NCBI GenBank assembly: GCA_945889085.1
Contig: CAMDBM010000001.1
Span: 93,721-157,720 of the forward strand
DNA length: 64,000 nucleotides
Direction of reading: 5' to 3'
DNA from: WLJO01 sp945889085
GTDB taxonomy: Bacteria > Actinomycetota > Acidimicrobiia > Acidimicrobiales > Ilumatobacteraceae
The notes beneath the pieces were generated by a model. It saw nothing but the letters and a program-made list of their open reading frames with translations. It was not told the origin of the DNA and did no database searches. Shown piece after piece: positions 50,951-60,185 of this stretch. The position numbers and the translations under genes were made by a program. Numbering within the stretch: position 1 is the first letter of the stretch; each line of letters begins with the position of its first letter.

Positions 50951-51790
50951 ATGAACCCCTCGGGGATCTCACGACGTCAACAGTTCGAGACGCATCAGCG
51001 ACGACGCAGCACCGTGATCGCCACGGTGAGCACAGTTGTCGCGATCGCGCTGCTCGTGCTGCTCGTACCGATGATCCCCGGATGGGACAGGGTCCGCGCG
51101 TCATTCCTCGACGGCAACACGTTCCGGGAGACGTTCCCGAAGCTTCCCGGCCGCTTCTGGTACGACATCCAGATCTTCCTGATCTGCACGCCGTGCATCC
51201 TCGCGCTCGGTCTACTGATTGCCTTTGCGCGGAACGTGCGCTCGCCCGCGCTGTACCCACTCAGGCTCTTCGCGACCCTGTACACCGACGTCATGCGCGG
51301 CGTGCCGATGATCCTCTGGATCACAATCATCGGGTTCGGCGTCCCCGGGCTCATCCAGAACCGCACGTGGGGCAAAGCCGTCGTGTGGGCGGGTGTGGCA
51401 CTCGTGGTCGCCTATTCCGCCTACGTGGCCGAGGTGTTCCGTGCTGGGATCGAGAGCGTCCATGAGAGCCAGCGTGCGGCGGCCCGCTCGCTGGGCCTGT
51501 CGTCCCGCCAGACCATGGTGCACATCGTGTTGCCCCAGGCCGTGCGGCGAGTGGTCCCCGCGCTCATGAACGACATGGTGAGCCTGCAGAAAGACGTGGC
51601 GCTCGTCAGCATCGTCGGCCCCATCGAGGTCCTGCGCCAGGCCGGCATCTCGAAGGCGAAGTTCTACAACTTCACCCCGTACATCGGGGCCGCGATCCTC
51701 TTCCTCTGCGTCTCGATCCCGTTGACGCGACTCACCGATCACCTGTTGGCGCGTGAGCGACGCCGCATGCAGGGAACGGCCGTGCGATGA
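50951..51790 (+). CDS. Amino-acid ABC transporter permease
   Basis: 279 residues, HisM/GlnP type. First membrane helix STVIATVSTVVAIALLVLLV, then TLYTDVMRGVPMILWITIIG and the ATPase-contacting EAA loop ESVHESQRAAARSLGLSSRQ ... VLPQAVRRVVPALMNDMV. ATG 50951 follows a purine-rich GGGGGGACC. Its last codons overlap the ATPase start (ATGA). Confidence 0.92.
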   Translation: MNPSGISRRQQFETHQRRRSTVIATVSTVVAIALLVLLVPMIPGWDRVRASFLDGNTFRETFPKLPGRFWYDIQIFLICTPCILALGLLIAFARNVRSPALYPLRLFATLYTDVMRGVPMILWITIIGFGVPGLIQNRTWGKAVVWAGVALVVAYSAYVAEVFRAGIESVHESQRAAARSLGLSSRQTMVHIVLPQAVRRVVPALMNDMVSLQKDVALVSIVGPIEVLRQAGISKAKFYNFTPYIGAAILFLCVSIPLTRLTDHLLARERRRMQGTAVR

Positions 51791-52530
51791 CCGACCCCAA
51801 GCTGCGCCTCCACGGGGTCGTCAAGCGGTTCGGCACCAAACTGGTGCTCGACCACGTGGACCTCGACGTCGCTCGAGGCGAGGTGATCTCGCTGATCGGT
51901 TCCTCTGGTTCGGGGAAGTCGACCCTGCTCCGCTGCATCAATCTGCTCGAGCCCACCGACGATGGCGTGATTGAGCTGGACGGTGTGGACGTCGCCGAGC
52001 CCGGCCTCGATGCGGACCCGATCAGGCGGCGCATCGGCATGGTGTTCCAGAGCTTCAACCTGTTCCCTCACATGACGGTCCTGCGGAACGTGACCCTCGG
52101 GCCCCGCAAGGTGCTGGGTCAGTCCTCCAGGGAGGCCGACACGCTGGCGCGGGATCTGCTGGGACGGATCGGCCTCGCGGACAAGGCCGAGGAGTACCCG
52201 GACCGCCTCTCCGGGGGGCAGCAACAGCGCGTCGCGATTGTCCGTGCGCTAGCGATGCAGCCCGAGATCATGCTGCTCGACGAGATCACGTCGGCACTCG
52301 ACCCGGAACTGGTGGGGGAGGTGCTCGATCTCGTGCGAGAACTACGGACCCAGGGGATGACGATGCTCATCGCAACGCACGAAATGGAATTCGCCCGCGA
52401 GATCTCGGACCGCGTGTGCTTCCTCCACGCCGGACGTATTCTCGAGCAAGGGCCACCCGAGCGACTGTTCACGGCACCGACGGAGGAACGCACGCGGGCA
52501 TTCCTTCAGCGCGTGATCGACCTCGGCTGA
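51787..52530 (+). CDS. Amino-acid ABC transporter ATPase
   Basis: 247 residues, GlnQ/HisP group. Walker A IGSSGSGKSTLLRC, Q-loop VFQSFNLFPHMTVLRNV, signature RLSGGQQQRVAIVRALAMQP, Walker B EIMLLDEITSALDPELVGEV (Ile in place of the usual Pro after Glu, seen in some members), H-loop MLIATHEMEFA. Coupled to the permease by a 4-base overlap. Confidence 0.94.
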   Translation: MTDPKLRLHGVVKRFGTKLVLDHVDLDVARGEVISLIGSSGSGKSTLLRCINLLEPTDDGVIELDGVDVAEPGLDADPIRRRIGMVFQSFNLFPHMTVLRNVTLGPRKVLGQSSREADTLARDLLGRIGLADKAEEYPDRLSGGQQQRVAIVRALAMQPEIMLLDEITSALDPELVGEVLDLVRELRTQGMTMLIATHEMEFAREISDRVCFLHAGRILEQGPPERLFTAPTEERTRAFLQRVIDLG

Positions 52531-52542
52531 CGACGAGCGCTG

Positions 52543-54168
52543 TCAGGTACCGGGGAACTGATAGTCCGCGAACCGCTCGCGCAGGGTCTTCTTCGAGAAC
52601 TTGCCCACGCTCGTCTTGGGCACCTCGTCGATGAACACCACATCCTCCGGCAACTGCCACTTTGCGAGCGAGGGGCGCAGGTGGTCGAGGACCTCGTCCT
52701 TGGTCATCGTCTCGCCGGGCTTCATGACGACACACGCGAGCGGACGCTCCCCCCACTTGGGGTGCACACAGCCGATGACGGCGGCCTCCTTCACCTTCGG
52801 GTGCGCCATTAGTTCGTTCTCGATCTCCACTGACGAGATCCACTCACCGCCGGACTTGATGAGGTCCTTCGTGCGGTCCACGAGGCGAATACGTCCATAG
52901 GGATCCACGGTCGCCACGTCGCCGGTGCGGAGCCAACCGTCGTCGGTGAAACTCTCAGCAGCGCGCTCGTCGCTGTAGTACGTACCCGTCACCCACGGGC
53001 CGGCGCACTGCAGCTCCCCACTCGTCTCGCCGTCCCACGGCAGCGGTGTGGTGGTTCCCGGCTCGACCACGCGACCCTCTACACCGAACAGGGTGCGCCC
53101 GACCATTTTGCGAAGATCCGCCTTGGCCTCCTCGGGAAGCCCGGCCTCGGAGCCGAGGATGGTCGACACTGCGGCAACCGGCGAGGTCTCCGTCATGCCC
53201 CACGCCTGGAGCAGCGGTACCCCGAGCTGGGTGCGGAAGCCCTCCGAGAGCGCACGCGGAACGGCGGAACCGCCGCAGGGAATAGCACGCAGCACGTGCG
53301 GGCGGCCCTTCATCTCCGGGAGCACGGCCTGCCAGATGGTCGGCACGCCGGCAGCAATCGTGACCTTCTCGTCGACGATGAGGTCTGCAACGGCCGGTCC
53401 GGAGAGGTCGGGGCCGGGCATGACCAGACCGGTACCCGCCGCTACAGCCGAGTGGGCGAGCCCCCAGGCGTTCGCATGGAACATCGGCACGACCGGGAGG
53501 ATCACATCGGACTCCCTCACGCCCACACCGTCGGCGAACATCGTCGCCATCGTGTGCAGGAACGTCGACCGGTGGCTGTACACCACACCCTTGGGGTTGC
53601 CGGTCGTTCCGCTCGTGTAGCACATCGACGCGGCACGCCGTTCGTCGGTGACGTTGAACGCCACCGGCTTCGCGGCCGCCAGCAGATCCTCGTAGTCGTG
53701 GAGGGGGATCCCGTTGAGATCCTCGGGAACCTCGCCCTTGCCGTCGTCCATCAACACGAGGTGCTTGACGGTGGTGAATGTCTTGAGCAGCGGCTGGAGC
53801 AGGGCAAGCAGGGAACGGTCGACGAAGATCACCTCGTCCTCTGCATGGTTGACGATGTACGTGACCTGCTCCGGGAAGAGACGGATGTTCAGGGTGTGCA
53901 GCACCCGACCGGTGCAGGGAGCGGCGAAATACAGCTCGAGGTGGCGGGCGGTGTTCCAGCCGAACGTGGCAACGCGCCCCATCGACGAGATACCGAGGGC
54001 GTCGAGCACCCCACCGAGGCGGCGTGTGCGCTCGGCCCATGCGCCGTAGTTGGTGCGCTCGCGTCCCGTTGCCGTAGCTGTCACGATGGTCTTTTCGCGG
54101 TGGTACGTCTCCGCCCGTTCGAACAGGTGGACGATCGTCAGCGGATAGTCCTGCATGGTGCTGTACAT
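52543..54168 (-). CDS. Acyl-CoA ligase (medium/long-chain, AMP-forming)
   Basis: 541 residues of the ANL adenylating superfamily. AMP/phosphate loop MCYTSGTTGNPKGVVYSHRS, LQAWGMTETSP, the TGDVATVDPYGRI hinge, RTKDLIKSGGEWISSVEIEN and the C-terminal Lys region VPKTSVGKFSKKTLRE. Activates a carboxylic acid as AMP ester and joins CoA; most similar in motifs to medium-chain fatty acid ligases. ATG 54168 follows GAGGAG (complement of 54178-54183); in-frame ATG 54198 is an alternative. Confidence 0.92.
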   Translation of the reverse strand: MYSTMQDYPLTIVHLFERAETYHREKTIVTATATGRERTNYGAWAERTRRLGGVLDALGISSMGRVATFGWNTARHLELYFAAPCTGRVLHTLNIRLFPEQVTYIVNHAEDEVIFVDRSLLALLQPLLKTFTTVKHLVLMDDGKGEVPEDLNGIPLHDYEDLLAAAKPVAFNVTDERRAASMCYTSGTTGNPKGVVYSHRSTFLHTMATMFADGVGVRESDVILPVVPMFHANAWGLAHSAVAAGTGLVMPGPDLSGPAVADLIVDEKVTIAAGVPTIWQAVLPEMKGRPHVLRAIPCGGSAVPRALSEGFRTQLGVPLLQAWGMTETSPVAAVSTILGSEAGLPEEAKADLRKMVGRTLFGVEGRVVEPGTTTPLPWDGETSGELQCAGPWVTGTYYSDERAAESFTDDGWLRTGDVATVDPYGRIRLVDRTKDLIKSGGEWISSVEIENELMAHPKVKEAAVIGCVHPKWGERPLACVVMKPGETMTKDEVLDHLRPSLAKWQLPEDVVFIDEVPKTSVGKFSKKTLRERFADYQFPGT

Positions 54169-54265
54169 ACGCACATACTCCTCGTGTGTGGCGGTCAACC
54201 CGACCGGCCCGTTCCCCTCCGGGCTGGCCCCGGATTCCCGTGCCAGACGTTAGTGTCCAATGATC

Positions 54266-54946
54266 GTGAGTGACGCTGCTGTCGAAACCCGGAGCCGGGA
54301 CCCCCGTCTCCAGGCGCTTGTCCTGGTCTACGTCGCTCTCTACGCGGCGGCAAACATCGCCTCCGTCACCGCCCCACGGCTGGTCAAGCGGAGCCCCGAA
54401 CTCCTCCTTGCCGGCTCGTCGCGCATCCGGCATCTGCTCTTTGCCGTTCCTGCAGGCATCCCGACGCCCGCCTATGCGGCCATCGGCTTCGTCCGGCTCT
54501 TCCTTGCCGGATCCGTCTGCTACCTCCTCGGACGCTGGTACGGCGGACGAGGGTTTGCCTGGCTCGACCGTCAGCTCGGGAACCAGCGCCCAGCCACGCT
54601 GCGTTGGCTCGAGCGGGCCACCGATCGCGTCGGCTGGCTGTTCGTGCTCGTCATGCCGGGCTCCAACATCGTGTGCGCACTCGTCGGGCACAGGCGCATG
54701 GCACCGCGCCCCTTCTTCTCGATGCTCGTCATCGGCACGGCACTGCGTCTGTGGTGGGTGTGGCTGGCAGCGAACCACTGGGAGTCCGAGCTCAAGGACG
54801 CGCTCAAGTGGATCGGCAAATACCAGTGGTGGCTGATCGGCGGGTTCCTCGCCATCACCCTGGCGCAGTCATACCGGCGTACGCGCGCCGTCGAGCGTGC
54901 TGCAGAGACCGTCGTCACGCAGGACGAGCCCCGCAACGACGCCTGA
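54266..54946 (+). CDS. DedA/VTT-like integral membrane protein
   Basis: 226 residues, five to six membrane helices (ALVLVYVALYAAANIASVTA; FVRLFLAGSVCYLLGRWYGG; WLFVLVMPGSNIVCALVGHR). The YLLGRWYGG and VMPGSNIVCALVG segments are as in DedA/VTT proteins, which flip lipid carriers or support proton-motive force. The family call is tentative. GTG 54266 is nine bases after TAGTGT (54251-54256), favouring it over ATG 54260. Confidence 0.68.
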   Translation: MSDAAVETRSRDPRLQALVLVYVALYAAANIASVTAPRLVKRSPELLLAGSSRIRHLLFAVPAGIPTPAYAAIGFVRLFLAGSVCYLLGRWYGGRGFAWLDRQLGNQRPATLRWLERATDRVGWLFVLVMPGSNIVCALVGHRRMAPRPFFSMLVIGTALRLWWVWLAANHWESELKDALKWIGKYQWWLIGGFLAITLAQSYRRTRAVERAAETVVTQDEPRNDA

Positions 54947-54951
54947 CGGTC

Positions 54952-55725
54952 CTACAGCCCGAGGACCGGCTCGAGGCCGAGCGTGAAGCGCTCGCCCCAC
55001 CCGCTGATGCGCTTGCACGCGAGAACCACCCCCGGCATGAAGCTTGCCCGGTCGAACGTGTCGTGGCGGACTGTGAGGGTCTGCCCGGTGGTGCCGAGGA
55101 TGACTTCCTGCGAGGCGATCATGCCGCGCATGCGCACCGCGTGAACACGGATACCAGTAGGGCCCTCACCCCCGCGTGCCCCGGGGTACACCTCGTGCTG
55201 CGTCGGGTCCGGTGCCCACGGCTCCGTGCGCGCAGCCGCCATTCGGCCGGCTGTGGCAACGGCGGTGCCCGACGGAGCGTCGGCCTTCGCGTCGTGGTGC
55301 AGTTCGATGATCTCGGCGGTCTCGAAGAACGGCGCCGCCAGTTCCGCGAAGCGCATCATGAGCACCGCACCGATCGCGAAGTTTGCAGCAATGAGGCAGT
55401 TGCTGGTGGTGAACGCCGAACGGAACCCGGCAAGATCCGTGTCTGAGAAGCCGGTGGTGCCAACGACTGCGTGCATCCCGTGCGCAGCGAGCCACGGGAG
55501 CGTCTCGCGCCCGGCGGCTGCAACGGTGAAGTCGACAACGACCTGAGCGCCTCCATCGGTGAGCGCTCCCAACGAATCGCTCACGACGGTCCCGGAGCGC
55601 TCCTCGCCCTTCGCGAACGGGTCGACGGCGGCGACGAGCAACAGCGCCGGATCCGCGGCCACTGCAGCACACACGGCCGTGCCCATCTTGCCGCCCGCGC
55701 CCACAACCCCGACCCTGATGCTCAT
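54952..55725 (-). CDS. dapB: 4-hydroxy-tetrahydrodipicolinate reductase
   Basis: 257 residues. NAD(P)-binding VGVVGAGGKMGTAVCAAVAA, DFTVAAAGRETL, VVGTTGFSD, ANFAIGAVLMMRF and the substrate motif ELHHDAKADAPSGTAVATAG. Second enzyme of the diaminopimelate/lysine pathway after DapA. ATG 55725 is seven bases after TAGGGT (complement of 55733-55738), so it can also be transcribed apart from the pnp operon. Confidence 0.95.
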   Translation of the reverse strand: MSIRVGVVGAGGKMGTAVCAAVAADPALLLVAAVDPFAKGEERSGTVVSDSLGALTDGGAQVVVDFTVAAAGRETLPWLAAHGMHAVVGTTGFSDTDLAGFRSAFTTSNCLIAANFAIGAVLMMRFAELAAPFFETAEIIELHHDAKADAPSGTAVATAGRMAAARTEPWAPDPTQHEVYPGARGGEGPTGIRVHAVRMRGMIASQEVILGTTGQTLTVRHDTFDRASFMPGVVLACKRISGWGERFTLGLEPVLGL

Positions 55726-55767
55726 GGCCGAAACCCTAGCCATCGTTCTCGGTACAGAAAGCGACGG

Positions 55768-57033
55768 TCAGGCGAGGAGGGACTTCAGGTCGACAGGGCC
55801 GACGGCACACCGCACACGTGGATTCGCGAACACCTGCTCGATCACGCTGCGCGTATCGGCGAGCGAGACCGCCTGCCACCGGGCAACCTGCTCGTCCACC
55901 GGGCGGATGTGCCCGTAGTTCGTCAACGACGAACCAAGACGTTCGGACCGCGAACCGGTTCCCTCGAACCCCATTGCGAAGGCTCCCGTGAGATACCCCT
56001 TGGCGATCGCCAGTTCGTCGTCGGTGATGCCATCCCGGATGACTGCGTTGATCTCGGCCTCGAGTAACCCGAGCACCTCGGCGACAGTCTCCGGATTCGT
56101 CGCGGCATAGGCACCGACGAGCCCTGCGTCCGCGTACGCGGATGCGCTTGCGTAGGTGCTGTACGTGAGGCCCCGCTCCTCGCGGATCGTCTGGAAGAGC
56201 CGGCTCGACGGCCCACCCCCGAGGGCATGCATCACCATGTCGAGCGCCTCGCGGCCGGGGTCAGTGCGCTCAAGCGCCCGGCACCCGACAAGGAGGTGCA
56301 CCTGCTCGCAGTCCCGCTGCTCCCCCGCAACCGCCTCCACCGTGTCAGAGGGCCGCTCGCGCTCGAACTCGGCCTTTCCGGCACTGAGCGCACCGAAATG
56401 TTGTTCCGCAAACGCAACGACGTCTGCGTGGCCAACCGGACCTGCGAGGGCCAGCACCATGTTGCCGGCCCGGTAGTTCAGGCCGAAAAAATCGCGAACG
56501 TTGTCCGGCTTGATGGAGCGGACCGTGTCGACCTCGCCCGCAGTCTCCCGACCGAGCGGGTGCTGCGGGAACAACGCCGCGCTGAACAGGCGGTACGCGG
56601 TGTCGTCGGGTGTGTCCTCGTCCATCGCCAGTTCCTCGAGGATCACCTGGCGCTCGCTCTCCACGTCGGCATCGCGCAGCGCCGGCATGGAGATGACATC
56701 ACCGAGCACGTCGAGCGACAGCTCCACATGCGCTGCGGGCACACGGCACACATAGGCAGTGAATTCCTTCGCGGTGAACGCGTTCATGTCGCCGCCCACG
56801 CGGTCCACGGTGGTCGCGATCTCGCGGGCACTTCGACGGTGGGTCCCCTTGAACAGCAGGTGCTCGAGGAAGTGCGACACACCACAGATCGTCTGTGGCT
56901 CGTCGCGTGCCCCGACCCCTACCCACACACCGGCAGAAACGGAGAGGGCTCCGGGGACGTGTTCAGACACGATCCGGAGCCCACTCGAGAGTGTGGTGAG
57001 AGAGATTGCGGGATCAGCGATGGCGCCGACCAC
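55768..57033 (-). CDS. M16-family zinc peptidase (processing peptidase-like)
   Basis: 421 residues. Inverted zinc motif H-x-x-E-H in CGVSHFLEHLLFKGTHRRSA, with EFTAYVCRVPAAHVELSLDV after; C-terminal inactive half with LVGAYAATNPETVAEVLGLL. Degrades peptides in the cytoplasm; in actinobacteria it follows pnp. GTG 57033 overlaps the last 20 bases of pnp; no other start agrees with the M16 N-terminus (LTTLSSGLRIVSEHVPG). Confidence 0.9.
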   Translation of the reverse strand: MVGAIADPAISLTTLSSGLRIVSEHVPGALSVSAGVWVGVGARDEPQTICGVSHFLEHLLFKGTHRRSAREIATTVDRVGGDMNAFTAKEFTAYVCRVPAAHVELSLDVLGDVISMPALRDADVESERQVILEELAMDEDTPDDTAYRLFSAALFPQHPLGRETAGEVDTVRSIKPDNVRDFFGLNYRAGNMVLALAGPVGHADVVAFAEQHFGALSAGKAEFERERPSDTVEAVAGEQRDCEQVHLLVGCRALERTDPGREALDMVMHALGGGPSSRLFQTIREERGLTYSTYASASAYADAGLVGAYAATNPETVAEVLGLLEAEINAVIRDGITDDELAIAKGYLTGAFAMGFEGTGSRSERLGSSLTNYGHIRPVDEQVARWQAVSLADTRSVIEQVFANPRVRCAVGPVDLKSLLA

Positions 57034-59440
57034 GGTCCCCGCCGCCGCTGCGACCGCCGCGGTCTCCACCGCGATCGCCGCCACGGTCTCCACCACGATC
57101 CGCACCGGAGGCCTCGCCAGCCGGACCGAGGTCACCGAAAATCTCACGCGCTTCGCTGTCGAAGGAATCCTCGAACGACACGCCACGGGCTGCACCGCCG
57201 CCACTAGCGCCGCCACCGCCACCGCCGCTGGAGACAGCGGAGTCGGGGATCTCGAGGCCGACCGGGCTCAGGGAAACCTTGCCCTTTTCGTCGATCTCGT
57301 CCACGACCACCTGGATCTCCTGACCGAGGCTGAGCACGTCCTCCACCTGGCTGATGCGCTTGCCGCCGCCGAGCTTGGAGATGTGCACGAGGCCATCACG
57401 GCCCGGGAGGATGTTGACGAACGCACCGAACTTGGTGATGTTGACAACCCGACCTGCATAGGTGGCGCCCACCTCTGCCTTGGGCGGATCAACGATCATG
57501 AGGATGCGCTCGCGGGCTGCCTCCACCTTGTCGCTGTCGGTGGAACCGATAGTGACGATGCCGAACACGCCGTCGTCGTCGATGGCGATATCCGCACCGG
57601 TCTCCTGCTGGATGGTGTTGATGACCTTGCCCTTCGGCCCGATCACCTCGCCCACCTTGTCGAGCGGGATGGTGAAGTTGACGATCTTCGGCGCAGTGTC
57701 CCGAACCGACGAACGCGGTGCGGCAATGGCCTTGTTCATCACGGCGAGGATCGCGAGACGTGCATCCTTCGCCTGCTGCAGGGCAGCGGCAAGCACGTCG
57801 GCGGGAATGCCCTCGATCTTGGTGTCGAGCTGCAGGGCGGTGACGAAATCAGCCGTTCCGGCAACCTTGAAGTCCATGTCGCCGAATGCGTCCTCTGCAC
57901 CGAGGATGTCAGTGAGCGTCGTGTACTTGCCCTCGGCATAGATAAGCCCCATGGCAATGCCGGCCACCGGCGCCTTGATCGGCACTCCGGCGTCCATGAG
58001 CGACAGGCTGCTCGAGCAGACTGAGGCCATTGAGGTGGAACCGTTTGAGGCGAGCACCTCGGACACGAGGCGCAGCGTGTAGGCGAACTCCTCCTGGCTC
58101 GGGACCACGGGGAGCAGCGCACGCTCCGCGAGCGCACCGTGACCGATCTCGCGGCGCTTGGGCGAACCGACGCGGCCGGTCTCGCCGTTTGCCCACGGGG
58201 CCATGTTGTAGTGGTGCATGTAGCGCTTCTGCTTCTCGGGCGTGAGCGTGTCGAGCAGCTGGTTCATGCGCGGCATGGCGAGTGTGGTGACGTTGAGCAC
58301 CTGGGTCTCGCCGCGCTGGAACAGGCCAGAGCCGTGCGCCGTGTCGAGTACACCGATCTCGGCCGAGACCGGACGGAGGTCCGTGGGACCGCGGCCGTCG
58401 ATGCGAACACCTTCCTCCACCACGCGCTTGCGGACGAGCTGCTTGGTGAGGCTGCGAACGGCTTCCTTGATCTCCTTCTCGCGGCCGGCGAACTCGCCCG
58501 GTGCGTCCTTCGTACCGGCCAGCGAGGCAACAGCCTCGGCTGCAGCGGCGTCGGTAGCGGCATTGCGCTCGGACTTGAGCGAGATGGTGATCGCCTTGGC
58601 GATCTTGTCGCCGACCACACGGCTGACGCCGGCACCGACGTCGTCGCCGTAGTCGAGAACCGGCTTGTAGGACAGCGGCGTGATCGAACCCTTCGCAGCA
58701 ATGACTGCTGCAACGAGCTGCTTCTGCAGCGCGATCGATTCCTTGATCCAGCGCTTCGAGGCCTCGAGGCCGCCGGCGATGACCTCTTCGGTCACCTTCG
58801 GTGCGCCGTTCTCGTAGTACGAGTACGACTTCTCTGTACCGCCTGCCTCCACCATCATGATGGCGACGTCGCCGTTGTCCAGTTCGCGGCCTGCGACGAC
58901 GAGCTCGAATGTGGAGTCGTCACCCTCCTCGAACGTGGGGTGCGGGATCCACTCGCCGGACTGGCTGTAGGCCAGACGCACGGCACCGATGGGGCCGTCG
59001 AACGGGATGCCGCTGATCATGAACGACGCGGATGCGGCGTTGATGGACAGGATGTCGTGCGGGTTCGTCTGATCGGCACCGAGCACCGTGATGACCACTT
59101 GGGTCTCGTTGCGATAGCCGGCGGGGAAGGCCGGGCGCAGCGGGCGGTCAGTGAGGCGGCAGGTGAGGATTGCGTCCTCGGTGGGACGACCCTCACGGCG
59201 AAAGAACGAGCCGGGGATCTTGCCCGCGGCATACGCACGCTCTTCGACGTCGACCGTCAACGGGAAGAAATCGATGCCGTCACGGACGTCCTTTGCGGCG
59301 TTTGCAGTCGCAAGCACCGTGGTGCGCCCAATGGAGGCCACCACGGCCCCCTGGGACTGCAGAGCCAGCTTTCCGGTCTCGTACGACAGGGTCTTGTCGG
59401 TGCCCCCAACGGGACCCGACACGCGGATGGCGTCAGCCAT
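57014..59440 (-). CDS. pnp: Polyribonucleotide nucleotidyltransferase (PNPase)
   Basis: 808 residues. Two RNase PH domains (KLALQSQGAVVASIGRTTVL; DLRPVSAEIGVLDTAHGSGL), with catalytic loops, then KH (VIGPKGKVINTIQQETGADI) and S1 (GRVVNITKFGAFVNILPGRD; GLVHISKLGGGKRISQVED) RNA-binding domains. The last 50 residues are a Gly/Ser/Arg/Asp tail with GGDRGGDRGGDRGG repeats, longer than in many bacteria. Processive 3'-5' phosphorolytic exoribonuclease. AAGGAG precedes ATG 59440. Follows rpsO. Confidence 0.96.
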   Translation of the reverse strand: MADAIRVSGPVGGTDKTLSYETGKLALQSQGAVVASIGRTTVLATANAAKDVRDGIDFFPLTVDVEERAYAAGKIPGSFFRREGRPTEDAILTCRLTDRPLRPAFPAGYRNETQVVITVLGADQTNPHDILSINAASASFMISGIPFDGPIGAVRLAYSQSGEWIPHPTFEEGDDSTFELVVAGRELDNGDVAIMMVEAGGTEKSYSYYENGAPKVTEEVIAGGLEASKRWIKESIALQKQLVAAVIAAKGSITPLSYKPVLDYGDDVGAGVSRVVGDKIAKAITISLKSERNAATDAAAAEAVASLAGTKDAPGEFAGREKEIKEAVRSLTKQLVRKRVVEEGVRIDGRGPTDLRPVSAEIGVLDTAHGSGLFQRGETQVLNVTTLAMPRMNQLLDTLTPEKQKRYMHHYNMAPWANGETGRVGSPKRREIGHGALAERALLPVVPSQEEFAYTLRLVSEVLASNGSTSMASVCSSSLSLMDAGVPIKAPVAGIAMGLIYAEGKYTTLTDILGAEDAFGDMDFKVAGTADFVTALQLDTKIEGIPADVLAAALQQAKDARLAILAVMNKAIAAPRSSVRDTAPKIVNFTIPLDKVGEVIGPKGKVINTIQQETGADIAIDDDGVFGIVTIGSTDSDKVEAARERILMIVDPPKAEVGATYAGRVVNITKFGAFVNILPGRDGLVHISKLGGGKRISQVEDVLSLGQEIQVVVDEIDEKGKVSLSPVGLEIPDSAVSSGGGGGGASGGGAARGVSFEDSFDSEAREIFGDLGPAGEASGADRGGDRGGDRGGDRGGRSGGGDRGRRHR

Positions 59441-59479
59441 TCCATGCTCCTTTATGTGTTTGGTGGAGCGCCCCGGTTC

Positions 59480-59527
59480 CCAGTCGGCAAGCCTCCACGA
59501 TCGCCGAGGCGGCGAACGGAGGACTGG
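59480..59527 (-). promoter_or_regulatory. Long hairpin between rpsO and pnp
   Basis: On the minus strand CCAGTC-CTCC pairs with GGAG and GACTGG, and inside it CGCCG pairs with CGGCG, giving a long branched stem in the rpsO-pnp leader. In other bacteria an RNase cleavage of a hairpin at exactly this place allows PNPase to control its own synthesis. The position suggests the same use; not proven. Confidence 0.5.
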
Positions 59528-59652
59528 CGACTGACAACCGGACGAACCGCTCCGGTGTGTTGATTGGTGAGGTCTGCGCCGGACGGCGCTGACCCCGGTA
59601 CTTCAGCAGGTTGCGGCGCCGAAGTGGCGCATACCCACCGGTCAGGCCTACT

Positions 59653-59916
59653 TCAGTGACGCAGGCCAAGCTTGGCCACGATTGCGCGGTAACGCGCAAT
59701 GTCGTTGGCCTTCACGTAGTCGAGCATGCGGCGCCGGCGACCGACGAGCATGAGCAGACCACGACGAGTGTGGTGATCCTTCTTGTGGGACTTCAAGTGG
59801 TCCGTGAGCTGGTTGATGCGCGCACTGAGCAGCGCAATCTGCACCTCGGGGGAACCGGTGTCGGTGCCGTGGAGCTTGTTGGCGCCGATGACTGCTTGCT
59901 TGTCGGGCATGGTCAT
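59653..59916 (-). CDS. rpsO: Ribosomal protein S15
   Basis: 87 residues, normal length. TGSPEVQIALLSARINQLTD, SHKKDHHTRRGLLMLVGRRR and MLDYVKANDIARYRAIVAKLG are conserved S15 helices. A second in-frame ATG follows two codons later (MTMPDKQ). Shine-Dalgarno AGGAAGG before the first. Operon with pnp, M16 and dapB. Confidence 0.97.
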   Translation of the reverse strand: MTMPDKQAVIGANKLHGTDTGSPEVQIALLSARINQLTDHLKSHKKDHHTRRGLLMLVGRRRRMLDYVKANDIARYRAIVAKLGLRH

Positions 59917-60164
59917 GATGAGGCCTTCCTGGAGGGAGGGGCGCCGGAGACGGATGTCTCATCGGCATCACGGAGCAGGGTTGGCCGCTTCGGACCCGAT
60001 CAAGATACCACCGCGCCCACCCAAAGTGGGCGGGGTGGGGCTGCAAACCGGTGCCGCAGGCCGATCCTTGCCTGCCCTGACCAGCGCCGATATGGCTCCG
60101 GGGTAGGGTACCCCCCGGCCGGCCGGGCGGGGACGCCCAACCGGTAATTAGCATGCGGGACACC
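59917..60164. other. Divergent intergenic region of rpsO and the importer operon
   Basis: About 250 bases without a gene. Contains GC-rich stems (CCCAC-ccaaa-GTGGG near 60018; CCGGGG..TACCCC..CCGG near 60100). These do not match a TPP, cobalamin or ykkC consensus. TATCTT near 60003 may serve the rpsO promoter. TAGCAT (60149-60154) may be the -10 of the importer operon. Confidence 0.4.
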
Positions 60165-60185
60165 ATGGGACCCCCGCCGATATGA
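60165..60185 (+). CDS. Possible six-codon leader peptide MGPPPI
   Basis: ATG GGA CCC CCG CCG ATA TGA, ten bases after TAGCAT (60149-60154). Its TGA overlaps the ATPase ATG (ATGA). Pro-Pro-Pro is a known ribosome-pausing motif when EF-P is short. If read, this peptide would tie translation of the importer to pausing at prolines. Very short; may be chance. Confidence 0.35.
   Translation: MGPPPI

Noticed and set aside
57014..57160. Short direct repeats at the end of pnp
   Set aside because: They encode the GGDR repeats of the PNPase tail.
60018..60164. Riboswitch (TPP or ykkC type) before the importer operon
   Set aside because: GC-rich stems are present, but the CTGAGA and other conserved TPP bases are absent and no ykkC core was found.
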